From Gaiellasilicea sp963761905 (GTDB lineage: Bacteria > Actinomycetota > Thermoleophilia > Gaiellales > Gaiellaceae), in NCBI GenBank assembly GCA_963761905.1, contig CAVXIQ010000005.1, positions 434,001-498,000 of the forward strand: 64,000 bases of DNA. Reading direction: 5' to 3'. A model generated the notes under the pieces. That model worked only from the letters and a program-made list of their open reading frames with translations, searched no databases and had not been told where the DNA came from. Made by a program: the position numbers and the translations under genes. How positions within the stretch are numbered: the first letter of the stretch is position 1; each line of letters starts with the position of its first letter. Positions 8,123 through 17,022 of this stretch are shown piece by piece.

Positions 8123-9534
8123 GCGCCGGTGTCGACACGCTGCGGCTGACCGCCGAAGGGGCGACCGGGCTGCTCGAGCGCGGGGAGCTCAGCGCCGCCG
8201 AGCTCCATCGGGCGTACATCGACGCCGCCACGGAGCGCGACCCGGAGCTCCACTGCTACCTGCGTCTCGTCGAGGAACCGGTCGGTGACGGCGTTCCGAT
8301 CGCGCTCAAGGACGTGATCTCGACGCAGGGGATCGAGACGACGGCGGGCTCGAAGATCCTCGCCGGCTACGTGCCGCAGTTCGACTCGACCGTCGCCGCC
8401 CGCTGCAAGGCGGCGGGCCTGCCGATCATCGGGAAGACGAACACCGACGAGTTCGCAATGGGCTCCTCGACCGAGAACTCCGCGTACGGGCCCACCCGCA
8501 ACCCCTGGGATCCGGAACGCGTCCCGGGCGGCTCGGGCGGCGGCTCGGCCGCAGCGGTCTCGGCCGGGCTGGCGCCTTGGGCGCTCGGCTCCGACACCGG
8601 CGGCTCGATCAAGCAACCCTCCGCGCTCTGCGGCAACGTCGGCCTCCGTCCGACCTACGGGACGGTCAGCCGCTACGGGATCGTCGCCTTCGCCTCCAGC
8701 CTCGATCAGGTCGGCCCGGTCGCGAAGAACGTCCGTGACTGCGCGCTCCTCTACTCGATCATCGCCGGCCGCGACGAGCGCGACTCGACGACGGTCGAGC
8801 TGCCCGAGCCGATCCGCCTGCCCGAGGGCGAGGATCTGACCGGGCTTCGGATCGGCGTTCCGAAGCAGCTGAACGAGGCCGAGGGGATCGAGCCCGGCGT
8901 CTCCGGTGCCGTGGGCAAGGCGATCGAGCTCGCCCGCTCGCTCGGGGCCGAGGTGGGGGAGTGCGAGCTGCCCCGCTCGGTCGAGTACGGAATGCCGTGC
9001 TACTACCTGATTGCGCCGGCGGAGGCCTCGTCCAACCTCGCGCGCTACGACGGCGTCCGCTACGGGCTGCGCGTCGACGGCGACACCTATCGCGAGATGG
9101 TCGAGCGCACCCGCGACGCCGGCTTCGGCGACGAGCCGAAACGCCGGATCATGCTCGGCACCTACGCGCTCTCGGCCGGCTACTTCGACGCCTTCTACGG
9201 ACAGGCGCAGAAGGTTCGAACCGTGATCGCGCAGGAGCACGCGGCCGCGTTCGAGCGCTTCGACGTGCTGGTCTCGCCGACCTCGCCGACGGTCGCGTTC
9301 AAGCTCGGCGAGAAGGCGGCGAACCCGCTCGCGATGTACCTCTCGGACCTGCTCACGATCCCCTCCTGCATGGCGGGCCTGCCGGGACTGAACATCCCGT
9401 GCGGGCTCTCGGAAGGCCTCCCGGTCGGCCTGCAGCTGATCGGACCGCAACTCTCCGAGAACACGCTCTTCCGCGTCGGGCACGCGCTCGAGACGGCGCT
9501 CGGCTTCGACCCCGTTCCGGAACGGCTCCGTTGA
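8119..9534 (+). CDS. gatA: Asp/Glu-tRNA amidotransferase subunit A
   Basis: 471 residues. It is the amidase-signature subunit that frees ammonia from glutamine. The Ser-cisSer-Lys triad can be placed: Lys in IALKDVI near residue 61, and the serines in PGGSGGGSAAAVSAG and LGSDTGGSIKQPS near residues 135-160. The ATG overlaps the gatC stop (ATGA). The stop overlaps the TTG start of gatB. A tRNA-Asn gene lies 38 kb away in the window, fitting the indirect route to Asn-tRNA, though this is not proof of it. Confidence 0.95.
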   Translation: MSAGVDTLRLTAEGATGLLERGELSAAELHRAYIDAATERDPELHCYLRLVEEPVGDGVPIALKDVISTQGIETTAGSKILAGYVPQFDSTVAARCKAAGLPIIGKTNTDEFAMGSSTENSAYGPTRNPWDPERVPGGSGGGSAAAVSAGLAPWALGSDTGGSIKQPSALCGNVGLRPTYGTVSRYGIVAFASSLDQVGPVAKNVRDCALLYSIIAGRDERDSTTVELPEPIRLPEGEDLTGLRIGVPKQLNEAEGIEPGVSGAVGKAIELARSLGAEVGECELPRSVEYGMPCYYLIAPAEASSNLARYDGVRYGLRVDGDTYREMVERTRDAGFGDEPKRRIMLGTYALSAGYFDAFYGQAQKVRTVIAQEHAAAFERFDVLVSPTSPTVAFKLGEKAANPLAMYLSDLLTIPSCMAGLPGLNIPCGLSEGLPVGLQLIGPQLSENTLFRVGHALETALGFDPVPERLR

Positions 9535-10934
9535 CCTGGCAACCCGTCGTCGGGCTCGAGATCCACGTCCAGCTGAAGACGCGGACGAAGATGTTCTGCC
9601 GCTGCCCGAACGGCTTCGGCGGCGGCGAGAACACGCAGACGTGTCCCGTCTGCCTGGCGCTTCCCGGGGCGCTGCCGGTGCCGAACCGGGTCGCGCTCGA
9701 ATGGACGCTCAAGCTCGGGCTCGCCCTCGGCTGCGAGATCCCGGAGCGCGCCGTCTTCGCCAGGAAGAACTACTTCTACCCGGATTCGCCGAAGGGTTAT
9801 CAGATCTCCCAATACGATCTACCGTCTTGCATAAACGGCAAGATGATAGTCCCAACCGAGGACGGCGACCACGAGGTCGGGATCGTCCGCGCGCACCTCG
9901 AGGAGGACGCCGCGAAGACCGTCCACGTCGGCGGACGCACCGGCCGGATCGGAGGCGCGGAGCACTCGCTCGTCGACTTCAACCGAGTCGGCACCCCGCT
10001 CGTGGAGATCGTCACCGGCCCCGACATCCATTCCTCGGCGGACGCCCGCCGCTTCCTCCAGCTGCTCCGCCAGACGATCGTCGAGCTCGGGATCTCCGAT
10101 GCCGAGATGGAGAAGGGAACCTTGCGCGTGGATGCCAACGTCTCCGTCCGCCCGGAAGGCTCCACCGAGCTTCGGACGCGCTGCGAGCTCAAGAACATGA
10201 ACTCATTCCGCTTCGTCGCGCAGGGAATCGACGCCGAGGTGGCGCGGCAGATCGCGGTCTACGAGGCCGGCCGCGAGGTCGTCCAGGAGACCTACGACTT
10301 CGACGCCGCCACCGCGACCCTGACCGCGCGCCGGTCGAAGGAGGAGGCCGACGACTACCGCTACTTCCCCGAGCCGGATCTCGTGCCGGTCGAGCCCTCC
10401 GCGGAGCTCGTCGAGCGCCTGCGCGCGGAGCTGCCGGAGCTGCCGTCGCTACGGATCCGCCGGCTCGAGCGGGAGCTCGACTTCGAGCGCGCGCTCGTGC
10501 TCGTCACCGGCGGGCTCGACCGGCTCTGGGAGGCGACCGCTGCCGCCGGCGCCGAGCCGCTGCCCGCTGCGAACCTGATCGCGAACCGGCTCGCGGGCAC
10601 GGACGGCGCCGCCGTCGATCCGAGAGAGCTCGCCTTGCTCGTGGAGGCGCGCGACCGGCTCCCCCGCCCTGTGCTCGACGAGGCGCTCGCGCGGGTTGGA
10701 GAGCCGGGCTTCGAGGCGGCGCAGTACCTCGCGCAGGAAGCCGTCTCCGACACCGGCGAGCTCGAGCCGGTGATCGCCAGGGTCCTCGAGGAGAATCCCG
10801 CCCAGGTCGCCGCGTATCGCGGCGGCAAGGAAGGCCTCCTCGGCTTCTTCGTCGGCCAGGTGCTGAAGGAGACCGGCGGCAAGGCGAACGCGCGCGTCGT
10901 CAGCGAGCTCGTGCGCGAGCAGCTGCGCCCATGA
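9531..10934 (+). CDS. gatB: Asp/Glu-tRNA amidotransferase subunit B
   Basis: 467 residues. It is the kinase and tRNA-binding subunit that phosphorylates the mischarged tRNA carboxylate and amidates it. Typical stretches are VVGLEIHVQL at the start, the zinc cysteines in FCRCP and TCPVC, the KNYFYPDSPKGYQISQYD block, LRVDANVSVRP, and the YqeY-like tail ending FFVGQVLKETGGKANA. The TTG at 9531 overlaps the gatA stop (TTGA) and leaves just two residues before the conserved domain, so it is the best start. Its stop overlaps the next start by four bases. Confidence 0.95.
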   Translation: MTWQPVVGLEIHVQLKTRTKMFCRCPNGFGGGENTQTCPVCLALPGALPVPNRVALEWTLKLGLALGCEIPERAVFARKNYFYPDSPKGYQISQYDLPSCINGKMIVPTEDGDHEVGIVRAHLEEDAAKTVHVGGRTGRIGGAEHSLVDFNRVGTPLVEIVTGPDIHSSADARRFLQLLRQTIVELGISDAEMEKGTLRVDANVSVRPEGSTELRTRCELKNMNSFRFVAQGIDAEVARQIAVYEAGREVVQETYDFDAATATLTARRSKEEADDYRYFPEPDLVPVEPSAELVERLRAELPELPSLRIRRLERELDFERALVLVTGGLDRLWEATAAAGAEPLPAANLIANRLAGTDGAAVDPRELALLVEARDRLPRPVLDEALARVGEPGFEAAQYLAQEAVSDTGELEPVIARVLEENPAQVAAYRGGKEGLLGFFVGQVLKETGGKANARVVSELVREQLRP

Positions 10935-11419
10935 GCCCGCGCGCTCGCAAGGTCGCGTTGATCGCCGCGTCGCTGGGGCTGATGGTCAGCCTCTTCCTTG
11001 CCCTGCGCCCTCAGGAGGAGGACGAGCCGGCAGCGACGACCTCGACCGCGGCGGCAACCACTGCTCCTGCGACGACGGCAACCGCGACGACCACGGCGCC
11101 GGCCACGACGACCGAGCCCCCTCCTGCGACCACGACGAAGCCGTCACCGCCGCCGCCCCAGACGATCCGGATCGTCGTCGCGGGCGGGCGCCCGGTCGGC
11201 GGAATCCGGCGCGCGACGATCGAGCAAGGCACGCGCGTCGTCCTCGTCGTCGTCTCCGACGTCTCCGACCACGTCCACCTGCACGGCTACGACGTCATGG
11301 TCGACGTCGCGCCCGGCTCGCCGGGGCGGCTGCCGTTCAGGGCCACCGTGCCCGGACGCTTCGAGGTCGAGCTCGAGGATCGAGGGATCCTGCTCGCCGA
11401 CCTCGAGGTTCGCCCTTGA
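10931..11419 (+). CDS. Exported cupredoxin-like protein with Thr-rich stalk
   Basis: 162 residues. A basic N-terminus and a hydrophobic helix (about 9-26) act as signal anchor. Next is a low-complexity stretch rich in Thr, Ala and Pro (about 32-78), a typical cell-wall stalk. The C-terminal domain has beta character with HVHLHGYD, a His pattern of cupredoxin-like copper sites, and a final FEVELEDRG strand. It may bind copper or another metal outside the membrane. The ATG overlaps the gatB stop, and the next gene starts with a TTG overlapping this stop, so the three are translationally coupled. Confidence 0.65.
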   Translation: MSPRARKVALIAASLGLMVSLFLALRPQEEDEPAATTSTAAATTAPATTATATTTAPATTTEPPPATTTKPSPPPPQTIRIVVAGGRPVGGIRRATIEQGTRVVLVVVSDVSDHVHLHGYDVMVDVAPGSPGRLPFRATVPGRFEVELEDRGILLADLEVRP

Positions 11420-12771
11420 TCCTCGCCCACGGGGTCGGCGGTGTCCGCGACCTGCCGGTTCCGACGTGGCTCTTCTCGTGGGGCGCCGCCGTCGTGCTCG
11501 TGCTCTCGTTCCTCCTTCTCGGCACGCTCTGGAAGCGCCCGCAGCTCGAGCGCCTGGCCGTGGGGCGGCCGTTTGCCCCTTGGCTCGAGCGGGCGCTCCG
11601 CTCGACCGCTCTCCACGTCGTCCTCGGAGCGCTCTCGGCCGGCCTGCTCGTTCTGGTCTTCCTGGCCGCGCTCCTCGGTGATCCTTCTTCGACGACCAAT
11701 CTTGCGCCGACGTTCATTTACGTCGTCTTCTGGCTCGGGATCGTGCCGCTGCAGGTCGTGCTCGGGAACGTCTGGCCGGCGCTCAACCCGTGGCTTGCGA
11801 TCGCGAGCGCAGTCGCGTGGATCTGGCGCGCGCTGGGGCGAACGTGGAATCCGATCGTCGCCTATCCGGAGCGGCTCGGCGTCTACCCGGCGGCCGCCCT
11901 GCTCTTCGCGTTCGTGGCGCTCGAGCTGTGCTACGTCGATCCCGCGAATCCTCGGGCTCTGGCGCTCGCGATTGCGCTCTACAGCTACGCGACCTGGTTC
12001 GGGATGGCCGCGGTCGGACGGCGGCTCTGGGCCGAGCGGGGGGAGGCGTTCACCGTCTATTTCGGCCTGCTCGCGCGAATCGCGCCCTTCGGCGAGAGGG
12101 AGGGGCGGCTCGTCGTCCGGATGCCGCTCTCGGGACTCGCCGGCCGCGAGCCGCTGCCGGGGATGCTCGCGGTCGTGGCGGTCATGCTGGGCTCCGTCGG
12201 GTTCGACGGCTTCAGCCGCTCGTCGGCGTGGCAGGACCTGCGGGCTCGGGTGGAAGGCCCGTACGTCCTCGAGTCACCGGGCGTCGCCGACTTCCTCGGG
12301 ACGCTCCTCGCGCTCGCGGGGCTCATCGCCTGCATCGCCCTCGTGGCGCTCGCCTATCTCGCGGCGATCCGGATCGCGGAACGCGTGACGCGGAGCGACC
12401 GGTCCCTCGCCGCCGACTTCGTCCGGAGCCTCGTGCCGATCGCGCTCGTCTACGCCGTCGCGCATTACTTCACCCTGCTCGTCGTCTACAGCCAGGTGGC
12501 CGTCTCTCTGGCGTCGGATCCGTTCGGCTCCGGCTGGGACATCTTCGGAACTGCCGACTTCGCGCCCAATCTGGCGCCGCTCTCGCCGAACGCAGTCTGG
12601 TACGTCCAGGTCGGCGCGCTCGTGGCGGGTCACGTCGCCGGGCTCGCCGTCGCGCACGACCGGGCGATCACCCTGTTCCCGGCCCGCGCGGCCCTGCGGT
12701 CGCAGTACGCGCTGCTCGTCCTGATGGTCGCCTACACGCTCGGGGGGCTGTGGCTGCTCTCGCAGGAGTAG
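11416..12771 (+). CDS. Polytopic membrane protein of unknown function
   Basis: 451 residues with roughly ten to twelve hydrophobic segments and an N-terminal outside-facing HGVGG stretch. It contains conserved-looking PTWLFSWGAA near the start, NVWPALNPWLA in the middle and a soluble-looking loop around residues 275-290. I do not recognise a named family. Its link to an exported cupredoxin-like protein by a four-base overlap suggests the pair works together in metal or redox chemistry at the membrane, which is inference. The TTG at 11416 is accepted because of the TTGA overlap. Confidence 0.65.
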   Translation: MILAHGVGGVRDLPVPTWLFSWGAAVVLVLSFLLLGTLWKRPQLERLAVGRPFAPWLERALRSTALHVVLGALSAGLLVLVFLAALLGDPSSTTNLAPTFIYVVFWLGIVPLQVVLGNVWPALNPWLAIASAVAWIWRALGRTWNPIVAYPERLGVYPAAALLFAFVALELCYVDPANPRALALAIALYSYATWFGMAAVGRRLWAERGEAFTVYFGLLARIAPFGEREGRLVVRMPLSGLAGREPLPGMLAVVAVMLGSVGFDGFSRSSAWQDLRARVEGPYVLESPGVADFLGTLLALAGLIACIALVALAYLAAIRIAERVTRSDRSLAADFVRSLVPIALVYAVAHYFTLLVVYSQVAVSLASDPFGSGWDIFGTADFAPNLAPLSPNAVWYVQVGALVAGHVAGLAVAHDRAITLFPARAALRSQYALLVLMVAYTLGGLWLLSQE

Positions 12772-12899
12772 CGCTCGTCGGTCACGGTGGCGTCGGCGGC
12801 GCGGTCGTCGAGGCCCTGCTCGTCGTTGCCCTGCTCGCGCTGTTTCTCGCGGTCTACCTGCGCGAGCGGCGCGCCCGCCGCGACGACGATCCGTCCTAG
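12750..12899 (+). CDS. Small single-helix membrane protein
   Basis: A 49-residue ORF with one strong hydrophobic helix (ALLVVALLALFLAVYL) followed by a basic-acidic tail RERRARRDDDPS. It starts at a GTG within the end of the preceding membrane-protein gene, overlapping by 22 bases, and ends convergently with the Rpf-like gene with overlapping stop codons. The size and position suggest a subunit or partner of the polytopic membrane protein. No family is recognised. Confidence 0.5.
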   Translation: MAALAGVALVGHGGVGGAVVEALLVVALLALFLAVYLRERRARRDDDPS

Positions 12900-13447
12900 A
12901 TCAAGCCGCAGGAGCGCGCGGTGTTCGGCCAGGGATAGAAGCCCCGACCGCTGCGATGGGCGCGCTCCGCGACCCACATCTGCTCGAGCGCGGACCAGTT
13001 GTTCGCGGTTCCCTTGCGGCGGAGGATCTCCGCGCCGTACGTCCGCTGAAACGAGATGTCCATCTGCAGGCCGCCGTAGTAGCCGTTGCCTGTTCGCGTC
13101 GCCCAGCCCTGTGCCGGATTGCGCTCGTAGCGGTGGATGCAGAGCCACTGAGACCGATGGGGCGGATTCGCGGCGCGCTGCTCCGCGGCCAGCGCCCGGT
13201 TGCGCCAGAGGTTGCGAACCCATGTGCGGTAGGACGCGCTCGCGACCTTGCGCTCGCTGAAGCTCGCCGGCGTCCGCGGCTTCCCCATCAGCTGCTGCCA
13301 GCGCCACGTCTCGGAGCGGTAGTCCGCGATCTGCTCGACGAGGCTGACGCGCGAAACGCTCGCGTCCGCGAGTTGGGGGCGCGCGAGGGCGGCCAGCACC
13401 AGCACGAGCACACCGGCGAGAACGAGCACACGTACGGACAGGTTCAA
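12896..13447 (-). CDS. Secreted Rpf/transglycosylase-like cell-wall hydrolase
   Basis: 183 residues. An N-terminal hydrophobic signal (about 4-25) precedes a linker and a C-terminal muralytic-like domain. That domain reads WLCIHRYE, then GNGYYGGLQMD, then a QMWVAERAH helix and a final Cys. This order matches the lysozyme-like fold of resuscitation-promoting factors and related transglycosylases; the Glu in HRYE would be the catalytic acid. The TTG at 13447 is chosen because AAAGGGG lies six bases upstream and the signal peptide follows at once. A longer ORF from 13534 would put 29 odd residues before the signal. Confidence 0.75.
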   Translation of the reverse strand: MNLSVRVLVLAGVLVLVLAALARPQLADASVSRVSLVEQIADYRSETWRWQQLMGKPRTPASFSERKVASASYRTWVRNLWRNRALAAEQRAANPPHRSQWLCIHRYERNPAQGWATRTGNGYYGGLQMDISFQRTYGAEILRRKGTANNWSALEQMWVAERAHRSGRGFYPWPNTARSCGLI

Positions 13448-13570
13448 ACGAAACCCCTTTGGACGGAAACAGGTGGGCCACCGGACACGGAAGAAGACCG
13501 CAGGCGTCGTGGCAGCGCGTTGTTGCCCGCCCAAGCTAGCAACGGGATTGTTTGCAAAAGGTAAGTTCTG

Positions 13571-14185
13571 TTACGAGCGCGACACGGAGCCGAGGTAGAT
13601 CAGCACCGCGGCGAGCGCGACGAACAGGGCCGTCCGGCCGACTCCGAGCCCGGCGACGGCGCTTCCGACGGCCGCGACCGCCACTCCGGCGATGAGCAAG
13701 GAGTTTCCGAGCGGACGACCCCGGAACGTCCGGAGCGCGACCCCCACGAGCGCGAGCGAGCCGGCCACGTTGCCGACGATCGCGACGATTCGCGCTGGGA
13801 AGAGCTCGAGATGAGCCTGCGCTTCGGGTATCGCGGTTCCGTCGACTGCGCCCGTCAGCGGGACCGCGACCGCGATTCCGACCGCGAGGCCGACGTAGAC
13901 GAGGATCGTGGGGCCGGCACGCCGACGGCCCGTCCCGAGCAGCGAGCCCGCTCCGAGGAGCGGCGCCGTCAGGAGCCCTCCGAAGAGGTAGTAGGCGCGA
14001 AAGACGCGGTCGTCCCAGCCTGCGGCCGCGCCCCACGCGAGCGCCGCCGCCCCGAGCGCGTATGCGCCGAGCCCGGCGCTCCAGGCGGCGAGCTGCGGTG
14101 AGCGGGTCGCGCGCCAGCGCCTCACCAGGAGGCCGCTCAGGCGGAGTGCCAGCAGCGCTGCGCCGAAGGCGAGGAGGGCTTCCAT
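13571..14185 (-). CDS. Hypothetical membrane protein, about seven helices
   Basis: 204 residues with around seven hydrophobic segments and short loops, including RVFRAYYLFGGLLTAP in the middle. The protein belongs to no family I can name with confidence. The ATG at 14185 gives a normal membrane-protein start; further upstream the frame has unlike composition. It diverges from the aminotransferase gene at 14280 and ends 124 bases from the Rpf-like gene. Confidence 0.6.
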   Translation of the reverse strand: MEALLAFGAALLALRLSGLLVRRWRATRSPQLAAWSAGLGAYALGAAALAWGAAAGWDDRVFRAYYLFGGLLTAPLLGAGSLLGTGRRRAGPTILVYVGLAVGIAVAVPLTGAVDGTAIPEAQAHLELFPARIVAIVGNVAGSLALVGVALRTFRGRPLGNSLLIAGVAVAAVGSAVAGLGVGRTALFVALAAVLIYLGSVSRS

Positions 14186-14279
14186 CGGCGAGGAGCGTAC
14201 GCACGCTCGCGCGACGCGGAGCTTGTGTTCATTGCGCACAAAGTCTGCTCGTCGGCCTCGAAGGCTAGGCTCCGCTCCG

Positions 14280-15434
14280 ATGGCGCAGAAGCGGTACCTG
14301 TTCACGCCCGGGCCGACGCCCGTGCCGCCTCAGGTGCTCGCCGCGCTCGCGGAGCCGGTTCTGCATCACCGAGCGCCGGACTTCCGGATCGTCTACGAGC
14401 GGACGCTTCAGCGGCTCCAGGAGGTTCACCGGACGAGCGCGGACGTCCTCCTCTTCACCTGCTCGGGCACCGGCGCCTTCGAGTCGGCGATCGTCAATCT
14501 CTGCTCGCCCGGCGACCGTGTGCTCGCCGTCTCGGCCGGCCAGTTCGGAGAGCGGTGGGCGGCGATGGCCCGCGGCTACGGCTGCGAGGTCGAGGAGCTG
14601 CGCTTCGAGTGGGGCGAGACGCCGACCGCGGCCGAGCTCACGCGCAGGCTCGCCGAGCTCGAGCCGGTCGCGCTCGTCTTCCTCGTCCATTCGGAGACGT
14701 CGACGGGCGTCGTCTGCGACCTGCAGGCGCTCGCGGCCGCCGCCAAGGAGGCGGGCGCGCTCGTCGTCGTGGACGCCGTCTCGAGCCTCGGCGCCGTCCC
14801 GCTCGAGACCGACGACTGGGGGCTCGACGTCGTCGTCGCCGGTTCCCAGAAGGCGCTGATGACGCCACCGGGCCTCGCGACGGTCGCGGTCTCCGAGGCC
14901 GCCTGGGAGCTCGCGGCGCGCTCGACGCTGCCTCGCTACTACCTCGACTGGGAGCGAACCCGGAAGGCGCAGGCCAAGCTCGACAGCGCCTTCACGCCCG
15001 CCGTCTCGCTCGTCGTGGCGCTCGATGTCGCGCTCGGCCTGCTGCTCGAGGAGGGGCTCGAGGCGGCGTGCGCTCGCCATGCCCGGCTCGGGCGCGCCTG
15101 CCGCGCCGGGATCAAGGCGATGGGGCTCGAGCTCTTCTCGCCCGACGAGGAGCGCTCGGCGGTGGTCACCGCCGCCTTCATGCCCGCTGGGCTCGACTCG
15201 TCGGAGCTGACGCTCGCGCTCCGCGACCGGCACGGGATCACGATCGCCGCCGGCCAGGGCGAGCTGAAGGAGAAGATCTTCCGGATCGGACATATCGGCT
15301 ACTTCGACGAGTTCGACATCGCGACCGCGCTGTCGGCCGTCGAGCTCGTGCTCGGGGAGCTCGGCGCACCGATCGAGCGCGGGCTCGCCGCGACGCGGGC
15401 GCTCGAGGTGTACGCAGAAGGGGCCCCCGTCTAG
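14280..15434 (+). CDS. Class V PLP aminotransferase, possible phosphoserine transaminase
   Basis: 384 residues of the alanine-glyoxylate / serine-pyruvate aminotransferase group. Evidence: FTPGPTPVPP at the start, HHRAPDF, the TCSGTGAFE phosphate-binding turn, HSETSTG, VDAVSSLGA with the cofactor Asp, and GSQKALMTPPG with the Schiff-base Lys. Members donate or accept amino groups between serine, alanine and glyoxylate or hydroxypyruvate. It sits 11 bases before serA, a pairing that in several lineages supplies phosphoserine transaminase activity where no SerC is present. That role is inference. The ATG at 14280 has no alternative close by. Confidence 0.85.
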   Translation: MAQKRYLFTPGPTPVPPQVLAALAEPVLHHRAPDFRIVYERTLQRLQEVHRTSADVLLFTCSGTGAFESAIVNLCSPGDRVLAVSAGQFGERWAAMARGYGCEVEELRFEWGETPTAAELTRRLAELEPVALVFLVHSETSTGVVCDLQALAAAAKEAGALVVVDAVSSLGAVPLETDDWGLDVVVAGSQKALMTPPGLATVAVSEAAWELAARSTLPRYYLDWERTRKAQAKLDSAFTPAVSLVVALDVALGLLLEEGLEAACARHARLGRACRAGIKAMGLELFSPDEERSAVVTAAFMPAGLDSSELTLALRDRHGITIAAGQGELKEKIFRIGHIGYFDEFDIATALSAVELVLGELGAPIERGLAATRALEVYAEGAPV

Positions 15435-15445
15435 GTGGTTCAGCT

Positions 15446-17002
15446 CTGAGGGTTCTGGTCCGGGAGTCGATCGCGGAAGCGGGGATCGAGCTCCTCCGCG
15501 GCCGCTTCCACGTCGACGTCGACTCCGACTCTCCCCTCGAGGAGATCATCGAGCGCTACGACGCGATCGTAATCCGCTCGGCGACGAAGCTCGACGCCGA
15601 GCTCCTCGGACGGGCGGAGAGGCTGAAGGTCATCGGGCGCGCGGGCGTGGGCGTGGACAACGTCGACGTCGCGGCGGCCACGCGCAGGGGAATCGTCGTC
15701 GCGAATGCCCCGGAGTCGACGGTCGTCTCCGCCGCGGAGCACACGATCGGCCTGCTCGTCGCGCTCGCCCGCAACATCCCGCAGGCGCACGCCGCGCTGA
15801 AGCAGGGGCGGTGGGAGCGCTCGCGCTGGGGCGGCGTCGAGCTGGCCGACAAGACCCTCGGCGTCCTCGGCTTCGGCCGGATCGGGCGGCAGGTCGCGCG
15901 GCGGGCGCTCGGGCTCGGGATGCGCGTCGTCGGCTACGACCCGTTCGTCGTCCCCGAGCGCTTTCGCGAGCTCGGCGCCGACCACGCCGAAACCGCGGAG
16001 GAGGTGCTCGGAGCGGCCGACTTCGTGACCCTGCATCTGCCGCTCACCGACGAGACGCGAGGCTTTCTCGACGCCGCCGCACTCGCCCGCGCACGGCCGG
16101 GAGTACGGATCGTCAACGCCGCCCGCGGCGAGCTCGTCGACGAGGCGGCGCTCGCCGAAGCGATCCGGAGCGGCCGCGTCGCCGGCGCCGCGCTGGATGT
16201 CTTCTCCGCGGAGCCGTACACCGGCGAGTTGCTCGAGCTCGACTCGGTCGTCGTCACTCCTCACCTCGCCGCGTCGACCGACGAGGCGCAGGATCGCGCC
16301 GGCCTGATCGTCGCCGAGCAGGTCGTCGCCGCGCTCGACGGCGGCCTCGTCACGAACGCGGTCAACATCCCGGTCGTCGGCGCCGAGGATCTGGAGCTGC
16401 TCGGTCCGTACATCCCGCTCGCGGCCAAGCTCGGCCGGCTCGCGGTCGAGCTCGCCGGCGCCCACCCGCGGCGGATCGCGCTCTCGTTCCACGGCGGGAT
16501 CGCCGAGCACGACACGCGACTGCTCACGGTCGCGGCGCTGAACGGCGCCTTCCAGGGACGCGTCGAGCAGACGGTGAACTACGTGAACGCGCCCTTGATC
16601 GCGGCGGAACGGGGGATCGAGGTGACGGAGCAGCGCTCCGGCGCGTCGCGCGACTACACGAACCTCGTCACGGTCGCCGTCGACGACGTCGAGGTCGCCG
16701 GAACGACGATCGGGCCGGAGCCGCGCCACTTCCTCGCTGCCGCGCTCGGCTTCGCGATCGACCTCCAGCTCTCGCCGCGGATGGTCTTCCTCCGCTACGA
16801 CGACATCCCGGGCGTGATCGGCCGGGTGGGGACGATGTTCGGCGCGAGCAGCGTCAACATCGCGAACATGGCCGTCTCGCGGACGAAGGAGGGCGGCAAG
16901 GCACTGATGGCGCTCTCGATCGACTCGGAGCCGCCGCCGGAGCTCGTGGAGCGCGTGCGCGGCGAGGGCTTCGACGACGCCCGCTTCATCGTCCTCGGGT
17001 AG
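15446..17002 (+). CDS. serA: D-3-phosphoglycerate dehydrogenase
   Basis: 518 residues. It oxidises 3-phosphoglycerate to 3-phosphohydroxypyruvate with NAD, the first step of serine synthesis. Order of parts: substrate domain with RAGVGVDNVD, Rossmann motif GFGRIGRQVA near residue 148, the catalytic Arg in NAARGELVDE, the His in TPHLAAST, then the intervening ASB domain and a C-terminal ACT domain with DIPGVIGRVG. This is the long actinobacterial form. No ATG, GTG or TTG is in frame at the expected N-terminus; a CTG at 15446, with AGGTGG eight bases upstream, fits the family start LRVLVRES best. Confidence 0.92.
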   Translation: MRVLVRESIAEAGIELLRGRFHVDVDSDSPLEEIIERYDAIVIRSATKLDAELLGRAERLKVIGRAGVGVDNVDVAAATRRGIVVANAPESTVVSAAEHTIGLLVALARNIPQAHAALKQGRWERSRWGGVELADKTLGVLGFGRIGRQVARRALGLGMRVVGYDPFVVPERFRELGADHAETAEEVLGAADFVTLHLPLTDETRGFLDAAALARARPGVRIVNAARGELVDEAALAEAIRSGRVAGAALDVFSAEPYTGELLELDSVVVTPHLAASTDEAQDRAGLIVAEQVVAALDGGLVTNAVNIPVVGAEDLELLGPYIPLAAKLGRLAVELAGAHPRRIALSFHGGIAEHDTRLLTVAALNGAFQGRVEQTVNYVNAPLIAAERGIEVTEQRSGASRDYTNLVTVAVDDVEVAGTTIGPEPRHFLAAALGFAIDLQLSPRMVFLRYDDIPGVIGRVGTMFGASSVNIANMAVSRTKEGGKALMALSIDSEPPPELVERVRGEGFDDARFIVLG

Positions 17003-17022
17003 CTCGCGGGTAGGCTTGCGCG

